The notes beneath the pieces are model-generated. The model made no database searches. It saw nothing but the letters and a program-made list of their open reading frames with translations, and was not told the DNA's origin. This document shows, piece by piece, positions 1 to 6,702 of a stretch of 64,000 bases of DNA. Position numbers and translations under genes: made by a program. Position 1 is the first letter of the stretch. Every line of letters begins with the position of its first letter. Source of the DNA: Cypionkella sinensis. Lineage in GTDB: Bacteria; Pseudomonadota; Alphaproteobacteria; Rhodobacterales; Rhodobacteraceae. The stretch is from the NCBI RefSeq assembly GCF_042646385.1, contig NZ_JBHRTO010000001.1:1798001-1862000 (forward strand). The letters run 5' to 3'.

Positions 1-34
1 CCGCCACCCGGCGTTTGCCTGTATACCGCGTTGC

Positions 35-1429
35 ATGTCGCAAAATCCGCCCAACCTCCGCCCAGACCTTGCCCCGAAGCCCAGCTTCAGCGAGCCCGTC
101 CGCCCCGGCCAGCCGACCATCGGCATGGTCTCTCTTGGCTGCCCCAAGGCGCTGGTGGATAGCGAACGCATCCTCACCCGGCTGCGCGCGGAGGGATATG
201 CGATTTCCCCCGATTACAAGGGCGCCGATGCGGTGATCGTCAACACCTGTGGCTTCCTCGACAGCGCCAAGGCGGAATCGCTGGAGGCGATTGGCGAGGC
301 GTTGCAGGAAAACGGCCGTGTCATCGTCACCGGCTGTCTTGGGGCCGAGCCCGAATACATCACCGGCGCGCATCCCAAGGTTCTGGCCGTCACCGGCCCG
401 CATCAATACGAATCCGTGCTGGATGCCGTGCACAAGGCAGTGCCTGCCAAGCCCGATCCGTTCATTGATCTGCTGCCCGCTTCAGCGGTTTCCCTGACCC
501 CGCGCCACTACAGCTATCTGAAGATTTCCGAGGGCTGTAACCACAAATGCAAGTTCTGCATCATCCCCGACATGCGCGGCCTGCTGCAAAGCCGCCCCGC
601 CCATGCCGTGCTGCGTGAGGCGGAAAAGCTTGTTGAGAACGGTGTGCGCGAGTTGCTGGTGATCTCTCAGGATACCTCGGCCTACGGGGTGGATCGCAAG
701 CATGACCTGTCGCCCTGGAAGGGTGGCGAAGTGCGCGCCCATATCACCGACCTTGCCCGCGCCATGGGACAGATCGGCGGCGAGGTGAAGCCTTGGGTCC
801 GCCTGCACTATGTCTATCCCTATCCGCATGTGCGCCAACTGATCCCGCTGATGGCCGAGGGGCTGATCCTGCCCTATCTCGACATTCCGTTCCAACATGC
901 TGACCCCGGTGTGCTGAAACGCATGGCCCGGCCAGCGGCGGCGGCGAAAACGCTGGATGAAATCGCGGCTTGGCGCAGTGTTTGCCCGGATATCACCCTG
1001 CGCTCGACCTTCATCGTCGGCTATCCGGGTGAGACCGAGGCCGAGTTCCAGACCCTGCTGGATTGGATGGACGAGGCGCAACTGGACCGTGTCGGCTGCT
1101 TCCAATACGAAAACGTCGCAGGCGCGCGCAGCAATGATCTGCCGGATCATGTGCCCGATGAGGTCAAGCAGGAACGCTGGGATCGCTTCATGGAAAAAGC
1201 GCAGGCGATTTCCGAGGCCAAGCTGGAGGCCAAGGTTGGCCACACCTTGAAGGTGATCGTTGATGAGGTTGACGACGAAGGTGCGACCTGCCGCACCATG
1301 GCGGATGCGCCGGAAATCGACGGCAATCTGTTCATCGATGAGGGCTTCGAGGGGCTGGCCCCCGGCGATATGGTGACGGTGACGGTGGAAGAAGCTGGCG
1401 AATATGATCTTTGGGGTCGGCGCGTCTAA
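35..1429 (+). CDS. rimO: Ribosomal protein S12 methylthiotransferase RimO
   Basis: Radical-SAM enzyme that adds a methylthio group to the conserved aspartate of ribosomal protein S12 in the cytoplasm. The 464-residue product has the family layout: an N-terminal UPF0004 domain with three cluster cysteines (about C36, C72, C101), a radical-SAM core with the CNHKCKFC motif (C168, C172, C175) and a C-terminal TRAM-like domain from about residue 395. RimO rather than the tRNA enzyme MiaB is favoured by the GCPKALVDSE start of the first domain and the SEGCNHKCKFCIIP context. No strong ribosome binding site is visible before the ATG, so the start is likely but not certain. It is followed by a large intergenic hairpin, so it appears monocistronic here. 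Confidence 0.93.
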   Translation: MSQNPPNLRPDLAPKPSFSEPVRPGQPTIGMVSLGCPKALVDSERILTRLRAEGYAISPDYKGADAVIVNTCGFLDSAKAESLEAIGEALQENGRVIVTGCLGAEPEYITGAHPKVLAVTGPHQYESVLDAVHKAVPAKPDPFIDLLPASAVSLTPRHYSYLKISEGCNHKCKFCIIPDMRGLLQSRPAHAVLREAEKLVENGVRELLVISQDTSAYGVDRKHDLSPWKGGEVRAHITDLARAMGQIGGEVKPWVRLHYVYPYPHVRQLIPLMAEGLILPYLDIPFQHADPGVLKRMARPAAAAKTLDEIAAWRSVCPDITLRSTFIVGYPGETEAEFQTLLDWMDEAQLDRVGCFQYENVAGARSNDLPDHVPDEVKQERWDRFMEKAQAISEAKLEAKVGHTLKVIVDEVDDEGATCRTMADAPEIDGNLFIDEGFEGLAPGDMVTVTVEEAGEYDLWGRRV

Positions 1430-1441
1430 GCCATTACAAAG

Positions 1442-1506
1442 CCGCCCCGGACTTGATCCGGGGCCTCGTCGGTAAGGCGAGAGGCCCCGGATCAAGTCCG
1501 GGGCGG
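1442..1506. repeat. Perfect 26-bp inverted repeat with a 13-nt loop, downstream of rimO
   Basis: Two 26-nt arms at 1442-1467 and 1481-1506 are exact reverse complements; each contains the word CCGGACTTGATCCGGGG, which is itself nearly palindromic. The element starts 12 bases after the rimO stop and could stop or stabilise the rimO transcript, though no T-run follows on the plus strand. Words of this kind are, to my knowledge, frequent intergenic repeats in alphaproteobacteria, so it may be a mobile palindrome rather than a dedicated terminator. Confidence 0.8.
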
Positions 1507-1563
1507 GGCGGGGTTTGGGGCTGATGCGGGTTCGTCTGACCCATCGCGACAGGAGCGAAAGCT

Positions 1564-1629
1564 TTCCCATCTGGGAATGACTTGTGGTTTTCAGGCCAGT
1601 ATGCGGCGATTTCCACAATATGTTGTGGT
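1564..1629. repeat. Dispersed roughly 60-bp element, copy 1 (ends in CCACAATATGTTGTGG)
   Basis: One of three copies in the window (others at 17615-17671 and 54496-54561). The shared parts are GGGAATGACTTGTG at the left and the dyad CCACAATATGTTGTGG at the right, always exactly 26 bases apart, while the middle varies. This copy also has a TTCCCATCTGGGAA palindrome at its left edge. It sits between the convergent genes rimO and the repeat-protein gene. Function unknown. Confidence 0.75.
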
Positions 1630-1690
1630 TGGGCGTGCATCTGGCAAAATTTGGCGGGTTACGGCGGTTGCGACATTCCTGCGCCTGCGC

Positions 1691-1900
1691 GTGGGCGGAG
1701 ACAGGAAACGCACTGCGTTTCCCCGCCCACTTGTGCGGTTTCTCTCTGTAAACGGTGCCGCGATAAACCCGATGAGGCCAGTGCCCGACCCGGCGGGCGA
1801 GAAGCGCCCGCCATCGGCGGCTCGGGCGCTGGCCGGGCCCTTGAGGCCCGGCGGTTTCAGCAACATCTGCATCGCGTGGCGAAGGCGATGGCCTTCGCCA
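1691..1900. repeat. Structured 210-bp dispersed element, copy 1
   Basis: Matches 27675-27882 over its whole length. Four hairpins follow one another: a long one closed by GTGGGCGG/CCGCCCAC with GGAAACGC/GCGTTTCC inside (1691-1730); a nested one opened by CCAGTGCCCGA (1778-1832); GCCGGGCC/GGCCCGGC (1832-1852); and TGGCGAAGGC/GCCTTCGCCA around a GATG loop (1877-1900). The copies differ mainly in loops or at paired positions, so an RNA or DNA fold appears conserved. Short reading frames through it are similar in both copies but look spurious. With the elements at 1442 and 1564 it fills the gap between rimO and the next gene. Confidence 0.8.
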
Positions 1901-2009
1901 TTTATCCCCAAGGCAATATGGATCGGGCCTAGCCTTCGCCAAATCGCCACGCACAGCAATCGTGCGGCGTGTTGCAACGGCCCCCCCGCGCGCAACACGC
2001 CGGATGCGG

Positions 2010-2441
2010 TCAACCGTGGTTGACGGCATCATCCTTGCCACGCCCGCGACGGGCGAATTCAAGGCTGGGATCGACCGGAAGCTGAAGGGCTGCATGGCCC
2101 GCCGGATCATCCTTGCCACGCCCGCGACGGGTATGGCCTGCGCCATCATCGGCACCACGGCCACGACGGGCGAATTGCTCACCCGATGCGGGCACGTTCA
2201 GAAACGTGTGGCCAGCGCCATCATCCTTGCCGCGACCGCGACGGGTGTGGCCGGCGGCGTCATCGGCACCCCGGCCCCGGCGCGAGATTGCCTGAGCGTC
2301 GTCACCGGGCGTCCCCGGCAGAGCGGTGGTGAATTGCGGCAGGGCGGTGTCTTGCACCATCGCCATGGCGGCGCTGCCTGCGGTCAGCGACAGGGCAATC
2401 ACGCTGGCGGCGATGAGTTTGTTCAGGGTGAAGTGGGACAT
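2010..2441 (-). CDS. Secreted protein with five exact 13-residue RRGRG-DD repeats
   Basis: Not recognised as a known family. The 143-residue product starts at an ATG with a good ribosome binding site (GGAG, 7 bases upstream); longer in-frame starts lack one. Residues 1-27 look like a signal peptide ending SAAMA. Five 13-residue units of the form RRGRG-[AK]-DD-xx-[GN]-H-x lie at 54-66, 67-79, 92-104, 105-117 and 131-143. Units 1-2 and 3-4 are direct pairs (A-form then K-form), separated by 12-13 residue linkers (80-91, 118-130) that both end in FA before the next RRGRG. The DNA shows matching repeats, so the array grew by duplication. It follows a two-component system on the same strand, which may control it. 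Role unknown: metal or nucleic-acid binding, or a precursor cut into peptides, are all possible. Confidence 0.7.
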   Translation of the reverse strand: MSHFTLNKLIAASVIALSLTAGSAAMAMVQDTALPQFTTALPGTPGDDAQAISRRGRGADDAAGHTRRGRGKDDGAGHTFLNVPASGEQFARRGRGADDGAGHTRRGRGKDDPAGHAALQLPVDPSLEFARRGRGKDDAVNHG

Positions 2442-2509
2442 GATAAGCTCCATAAGCTGAGGTTGTCTTCGTAACCCCAATCTACGCCGCTCCACCTCCG
2501 CACATCAGG

Positions 2510-2553
2510 GACCATGGCCCGTCGATATTAGCAGGCAAAATCAGCCCATGGTC
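2510..2553 (-). promoter_or_regulatory. Candidate promoter with paired CCATGG dyads upstream of the repeat-protein gene
   Basis: GACCATGG at 2510-2517 and its reverse complement CCATGGTC at 2546-2553 bracket a possible minus-strand -10 element TAATAT (2525-2530). A 17-base spacer from that -10 puts the -35 hexamer on top of the second dyad, an arrangement typical of an activator site. The response regulator encoded just upstream is the obvious candidate. This is pattern matching only; no known consensus was identified. Confidence 0.35.
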
Positions 2554-2563
2554 TGACGAAATC

Positions 2564-3205
2564 TCAGCCTTTCAGATGCGCCCGCGCCAGCATAGCGGCC
2601 TCGACCCGGTTGCGCACATGCAGCTTTTGCAGGATCGATGTCATGTAATGCTTGACGGTTTTTTCCTGAATATCCAGCTTGCGGCCGACTTCCTTGTTGG
2701 AAAGCCCGGTGGCGACCAGCCGCAGAATATCCTCTTCACGCCGCGACAGATCGGCCAGCGGGTTCGGCTCTCCCACAGGTTTGCCACGCATCGCCACCAG
2801 CAAGCGCCCCGCCAATCCGGGTGAGACATAGGATCGCCCCGCCGCCAGATCGCGCACCAGTTCGACCAATTCACTGGCCCCGACGCCTTTCAGGATATAG
2901 CCCGCCGCCCCGGCCTTCAGCGCTGCCATCAGATCGCCCTCGTCTTCCGAGGCGGTCAGCATCGCCACCAAGGGCGGCTTTTCCATCTGCATGATCAGCC
3001 CCAACGCACCCAAACCGCCGCCCTTGGGCATCGAGACATCGAGCAGCACCAGATCGGGTTGCAGCTCGGCACAAAGCTTTGCCGCCCCTTCGCCATCCTG
3101 CGCTTGGCCCACCACATCAATGCCGCCCGCGTCTATAAGCGTGCGCGCGACGCCGTCGCGGTAGATCGGGTGATCATCGGCCAGAACCAGACGAATATCG
3201 CTCAT
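2564..3205 (-). CDS. NarL/FixJ-family DNA-binding response regulator
   Basis: Cytoplasmic response regulator of 213 residues. The receiver domain (1-120) has the acidic pocket D10/D11, the phospho-acceptor D56 in DLVLLDVSMP and the lysine in GYILKG. A LuxR-type helix-turn-helix fills about 145-210 (SRREEDILRLVATGLSNKEV, then a VKHYMTSI-type recognition helix). Its start codon overlaps the stop of the upstream sensor kinase gene by 4 bases, so the two are translationally coupled and should form a cognate pair. The secreted repeat protein lies immediately downstream on the same strand and is a plausible target. The stimulus is not evident from sequence. Confidence 0.9.
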   Translation of the reverse strand: MSDIRLVLADDHPIYRDGVARTLIDAGGIDVVGQAQDGEGAAKLCAELQPDLVLLDVSMPKGGGLGALGLIMQMEKPPLVAMLTASEDEGDLMAALKAGAAGYILKGVGASELVELVRDLAAGRSYVSPGLAGRLLVAMRGKPVGEPNPLADLSRREEDILRLVATGLSNKEVGRKLDIQEKTVKHYMTSILQKLHVRNRVEAAMLARAHLKG

Positions 3206-4605
3206 ATCGCTTCCCTCAAATCCAACTCCATCCGCAACTCGGCCCCCGGCCCGTCGCTGCGGTTGGCAAAACTGATCTGCCCACCCAGGCTTTCCACACG
3301 GTCGGCAAGTCCTGCCAGACCCAAGCCGCCATCGGCGCGCAGCACATCCACGGGCGGTTCGGCAAAGCCCGCGCCCCGGTCAAGCACCCGCACCTCCAGC
3401 AGATCGCCATGCAAGCGCAGCCGCACCTCTTGGCCCTGTCCTTCGGCATGGTGCCAAGCATTGTTCAGGCCCTCTTGCACGAAACGATAGCAGCAGATTT
3501 TCACCGCAGCAGGCAGGGCGCTGACCGGCTGCAGGTGCAAGGCCACTGCCGCGCCGGTGCGGGCGGTATGCGCCTCGGCCACGCCGCGCAGGATGTCTTC
3601 CAGCGATTTCTGTTCGATATCGGGCAAGGAAAGCCCGCGTGCGATGCTGCGGATTTCCAGGATAGAATCCTTCACCGCCCGCTGCACTGCCGACAAATCT
3701 TCGGCGGCCCTGCCCGAGACCTGCCCCTGCAACGCATCCAACCGCAGCGCCGCAAAGCCCATCAGTTGCGCCGGGCCATCGTGCAGATCGGCCCCGATCC
3801 GCCTGAGCGCCTGATCGTTCACCGAGGCAAAGCGTGCCGCCGCCCCCTGCACCCGCAAGCGCAGGGCCAGATTGCCCGCCGCCATATCCTGCAACGCCCG
3901 CACTTGCCGGTCGATGGTGCGCGAGCCGCGCAGCACCACCGCAAACATCGCAGCCGCAATCAGCGCCATCGCCCCCGCCACCGTCAGCCAGCCCATCGTG
4001 CGCGCGCGGATCAGGTCTTGCTTGAGTTGCGTCGCCACCTCGTAAAACTCGGCCACCGCGATCACCTTGCCGGATTTGATCTCGCGGATCGGGCTGTAGA
4101 TTTCGAGCAGCGGGATGCCCAAGGCGTGCTCGGCCTCGTCTTCCTCGTCCTTGGTGTCGTTGAAATCGGCGCGCACCTCGCCCGCCCAAGCCTTTTTCAG
4201 GTTTTCCGTGGGGGGAAAGCTGTGGCCGACGGTTTCAAGGTTTGAGGCATCCACCACCAACCCACCTTCGCGCCAGATCTTGAAGCTGACCACCCGCTTG
4301 CCCAGCGCGGTTTCGGCCAAAAGCGCACCGATTTGCAGCCGCGAATCCTCTGACAGATCAGCGCGTTGCGCCAGATCCTGCGTTAGCGGCGCGATGAAGC
4401 TTTCCATATACAAGGCGGTCGCATTGGCGGTATTGCGCACCACCACCTCTTCGATCCGGTCGGACACCACCTTGCCACCCACGCCCGCCGCCAGCAGCAT
4501 CACCACGCCGCCCGCCCAGGCAAATTGCTGCACCAGTGACAGCCGTGACCAGGCCGAGAAATCAAGAAACGCCATCCGCACCCCGGTTATGATGCGCAGC
4601 CGCAT
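3202..4605 (-). CDS. Membrane sensor histidine kinase, NarX/DegS-like (HisKA_3)
   Basis: The 467-residue protein has a membrane segment near 27-46, a periplasmic sensor region of about 160 residues, a second membrane segment near 205-228, a short HAMP-like stretch, a dimerisation/phospho-acceptor box IGADLHDGPAQLMGF (His near 281) and a HATPase_c domain (EGLNNAWHHAEGQ, then DRGAGF). The H-box is the HisKA_3 type that partners with LuxR-class regulators, which agrees with the coupled downstream gene. The periplasmic region contains an acidic run (DTKDEEDEAEHA). The ligand is unknown. An alternative start lies ten codons in. Confidence 0.88.
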   Translation of the reverse strand: MRLRIITGVRMAFLDFSAWSRLSLVQQFAWAGGVVMLLAAGVGGKVVSDRIEEVVVRNTANATALYMESFIAPLTQDLAQRADLSEDSRLQIGALLAETALGKRVVSFKIWREGGLVVDASNLETVGHSFPPTENLKKAWAGEVRADFNDTKDEEDEAEHALGIPLLEIYSPIREIKSGKVIAVAEFYEVATQLKQDLIRARTMGWLTVAGAMALIAAAMFAVVLRGSRTIDRQVRALQDMAAGNLALRLRVQGAAARFASVNDQALRRIGADLHDGPAQLMGFAALRLDALQGQVSGRAAEDLSAVQRAVKDSILEIRSIARGLSLPDIEQKSLEDILRGVAEAHTARTGAAVALHLQPVSALPAAVKICCYRFVQEGLNNAWHHAEGQGQEVRLRLHGDLLEVRVLDRGAGFAEPPVDVLRADGGLGLAGLADRVESLGGQISFANRSDGPGAELRMELDLREAI

Positions 4606-4682
4606 CAGCTTTTCCGGGCAGCATACACCATGCGCTGCGGCATAGACCTAGCGATTTTCGCACAGATTTTCGGGTTAGGCCG

Positions 4683-5120
4683 CTAAGACAGATTGCCCTG
4701 CACAAAGGCCACAATGTCACTGGCAGGCCGCGCGCCCGCCAATCGCGCCACCTCGCGGCCCTTGCGATAAAGCACCAGCGCCGGGATGCCTTGGATACGC
4801 GTGCGCTGCGCGATTTGCGGATTGTCCTCGGTGTTCAGCTTGGCGAGACGGGCACGCCCTTGCAAAGCTTTGGCCGCCTTGACAAATTCCGGCGCCATCG
4901 CCCGGCACGGCCCGCACCACGGCGCCCAGTAATCCACCAGCAGCGCCATATCGTCGCTGCGCGTGGCCTTGTCATGCGCGCGGGCGTCAAACTCGATCAC
5001 CCGGCCATCGGCCAGCGGATCACCGCAAGCCCCGCATTTCGGCCCTGCCGCCAGACGATCCTGCGCGACCCGGTTCATCTGGCCACACGTCGCACAACTC
5101 AGCTTGACCGCATCCGCCAT
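4683..5120 (-). CDS. trxC: Thioredoxin TrxC (thioredoxin 2, zinc-binding)
   Basis: Cytoplasmic disulfide reductase of 145 residues. An N-terminal zinc-ribbon with two CxxC pairs (CATC, CGAC) precedes a thioredoxin fold carrying the WCGPC active site in DYWAPWCGPCRAM and the cis-proline loop GIPALVLY. The zinc ribbon separates TrxC from TrxA. The gene starts 3 bases after the stop of the DUF3775 gene on the same strand, so the two are probably co-transcribed. The length fits the family. Confidence 0.93.
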   Translation of the reverse strand: MADAVKLSCATCGQMNRVAQDRLAAGPKCGACGDPLADGRVIEFDARAHDKATRSDDMALLVDYWAPWCGPCRAMAPEFVKAAKALQGRARLAKLNTEDNPQIAQRTRIQGIPALVLYRKGREVARLAGARPASDIVAFVQGNLS

Positions 5121-5123
5121 GGC

Positions 5124-5447
5124 TTACAGCAGATCCTCTTCCTCGGCGGTCACGTCGATGCCCATGGCCTCCAGCCCGGCCTCAAGGTTTTCGGCAAGAT
5201 CGGTCATGCCCAGCAGGTATTCTGCCGTGGGCGCAGAGGCTTCAACCTCGGCCACCACCACCGCCTGATCGAATTCCTCGGGCGCATAGGTGCCGCGCCC
5301 GACCCACGCCAACGCCGTCAGATGCGCGCGTTCGTCCACATTCATTGCCGCGAACAGCCCGCGCAGTTCGGCTTCGGCCGAAGCGGTGGTTTCGCGCGAC
5401 AGAAAAATCACTTCCACCACTTTCGCCGGGGTAATTTCCAACATCAT
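5124..5447 (-). CDS. DUF3775 domain protein, small acidic
   Basis: A 107-residue acidic protein with no signal peptide or membrane segment. It resembles the DUF3775 family in the motif LSRETTASAEAELRGLFAAM followed by DERAHLTALAWVGRG and an acidic C-terminus (TAEEEDLL). No enzymatic motif is visible. It lies just upstream of trxC with 3 bases between them, suggesting one transcript. The function of the family is not known to me, and the family assignment is from memory of its conserved N-terminal pattern. Confidence 0.75.
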   Translation of the reverse strand: MMLEITPAKVVEVIFLSRETTASAEAELRGLFAAMNVDERAHLTALAWVGRGTYAPEEFDQAVVVAEVEASAPTAEYLLGMTDLAENLEAGLEAMGIDVTAEEEDLL

Positions 5448-5503
5448 CGCCTCCTGTGCTGTATCGACAACCGCCCGCGCCGCCTGCGGTTCCCAGTTTG
5501 CGC

Positions 5504-5833
5504 CTAAAGCAGCCAGACCGCCAGCCCATAAGCCACCGATCCCGCCAGCGTTGCCGCCACGACCGAGCGCAGCGCGGCATAGGTCAGCACCACCACCAAA
5601 GTGCCACAGGCCAGTGGCATCGGCACCCCGGCGTTCGCCAGATCGGCCTTCAGCATTGGCAAGACCGAGGCGACAAACAGCGTCGCAATCGCGGCAGGCC
5701 CGGTCGAGGCCAGAAACCGCGCGAGGATACCATCGGGTTTGATCGTCGAAAGATCGGCCTTGGTCGGAAAGAACCGAAATGCCCAGGTGCAGGCCCCGAC
5801 GATCAGCGCAAGGGTCAGAATTTCAAGCCGCAT
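5504..5833 (-). CDS. azlD: AzlD-family branched-chain amino acid exporter subunit
   Basis: Small integral membrane protein of 109 residues with about four hydrophobic segments, matching the AzlD half of AzlCD exporters, which export branched-chain amino acids or their analogues. It overlaps the 3' end of azlC by 11 bases, the usual arrangement. AzlD family features include the FFPTKA stretch after the first helix and the conserved middle helix that contains PAAIATLFVASVLP. The actual substrate cannot be read from the sequence. Confidence 0.88.
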   Translation of the reverse strand: MRLEILTLALIVGACTWAFRFFPTKADLSTIKPDGILARFLASTGPAAIATLFVASVLPMLKADLANAGVPMPLACGTLVVVLTYAALRSVVAATLAGSVAYGLAVWLL

Positions 5834-6533
5834 CGCCGCGCCTGACCAACAGCCCCGACAGCGCGCCAGCGATCATCCCTGCCAAAATCCCCGCCGTGCC
5901 CGACCAAGCCAGCGTCACCGCCACCGTGGCGGCCATCGCCACCGCGATGACGGGAAGCTGCGCGCGCGACAGGATCGACAGCAGCAGCGCCAGAAACAGC
6001 GCGGGCAGCATAAAGCCCAAGGCCGCATCCACCACCGGATATTCCTGCAGCGCCGCCCCCCCGGCAAATGCGCCCAGCGCCGTGCCCGCCAGCCACGATC
6101 CATAGGCCGCCAGACCCAGCCCGAACATGAAGGCTTCGGAAAACGCCACACGGCCCCGCGCCAAAGCGCCCAAGGCCGCGCCGAACACCTCATCCGTCAG
6201 CCCGAAGGCCCAAGCCCAAGCGTGCCGCGTGCGCGCGTCCGGCCCGACCCGTTTGATCAGCGCGGGGCCATAAAGCACATGGCGCACATTCATCGCCACC
6301 AGCGTGAAGGCCGACACCAGCACGGGTGCTCCGCCGGTGACCAACGCCAGTGCCAGAAACTGCGCAGCCCCCGCATAGATGATCAGCGACAGGCCAAACG
6401 CCTCTAGCCCGCTCAGGCCCGCGCGGGTGGCGGCCACGCCAAAGGAAAACGCGATCGGGAAATAGCCCAAAGCAATCGGCAGCGCGGTGACAAGGCCCGC
6501 AGAGAAACTGGATTTGGGGGCAGCAAGGCTCAT
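5823..6533 (-). CDS. azlC: AzlC-family branched-chain amino acid exporter, large subunit
   Basis: Polytopic membrane protein of 236 residues. The N-terminal pattern GYFPIAFSFGVAATRAGLS and the later NVRHVLYGPAL stretch are characteristic of AzlC proteins. With AzlD it forms a two-subunit exporter in the inner membrane. The gene starts in the gap after the gcv terminators, so it likely has its own promoter in 6534-6595. No adjacent regulator gene is present, unlike azl operons controlled by Lrp-type proteins. Confidence 0.88.
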   Translation of the reverse strand: MSLAAPKSSFSAGLVTALPIALGYFPIAFSFGVAATRAGLSGLEAFGLSLIIYAGAAQFLALALVTGGAPVLVSAFTLVAMNVRHVLYGPALIKRVGPDARTRHAWAWAFGLTDEVFGAALGALARGRVAFSEAFMFGLGLAAYGSWLAGTALGAFAGGAALQEYPVVDAALGFMLPALFLALLLSILSRAQLPVIAVAMAATVAVTLAWSGTAGILAGMIAGALSGLLVRRGDAA

Positions 6534-6590
6534 GCCGCTTTGCTATGCGGTTCGGCCTGTTTGGTCAACGTGCCGGATTTTTCGGCAGCA

Positions 6591-6627
6591 AGAAAAATGG
6601 CCCCACCCCGTGCCGGGAGGGGCCATT
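6591..6627 (-). terminator. Rho-independent terminator, distal to gcvP
   Basis: AATGGCCCC (6596-6604) pairs with GGGGCCATT (6619-6627). Read on the minus strand, the stem is followed by TTTTTCT. It is the second of two terminators after gcvP and insulates azlC. Confidence 0.75.
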
Positions 6628-6680
6628 CGTTAACAGAGCCTTAAATCGCACACCCTAAGCCATTGATTTTCAATGCGATC

Positions 6681-6701
6681 AAAAGGTCCCGAGTTGGGAC
6701 C
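6681..6701 (-). terminator. Rho-independent terminator of the gcv operon
   Basis: Hairpin GGTCCC-GAGTT-GGGACC at 6685-6701 followed on the minus strand by TTTT, directly after the gcvP stop. The same 17-base hairpin plus about 45 bases of downstream sequence recurs at the end of cobF (52605-52621). Confidence 0.85.
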
Positions 6702-6702
6702 A

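Noticed and set aside
1613..1628. CCACAATATGTTGTGG read as an NrdR box
   Set aside because: NrdR boxes come in pairs upstream of ribonucleotide reductase genes; here single dyads recur within a dispersed element at gene 3' ends.
1577..2023. Similar small ORFs through both copies of the 210-bp element (also 27532-27897), sharing a PDPAGEKRPP stretch
   Set aside because: The similarity is explained by the nucleotide repeat and its hairpins; no ribosome binding site or conserved start exists.
482..2182. A long minus-strand open frame (566 codons) across rimO and the following gap
   Set aside because: It is antisense to rimO and to the repeat elements; its translation is Arg/His/Pro-rich without any recognisable domain, as expected of a GC-rich shadow frame.
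2020..2290. Regularly spaced DNA repeats of about 36-40 bases suggestive of a CRISPR array
   Set aside because: The repeats are in frame and encode the 13-residue units of the secreted protein; spacing is uneven and units are joined directly, with no unique spacers.
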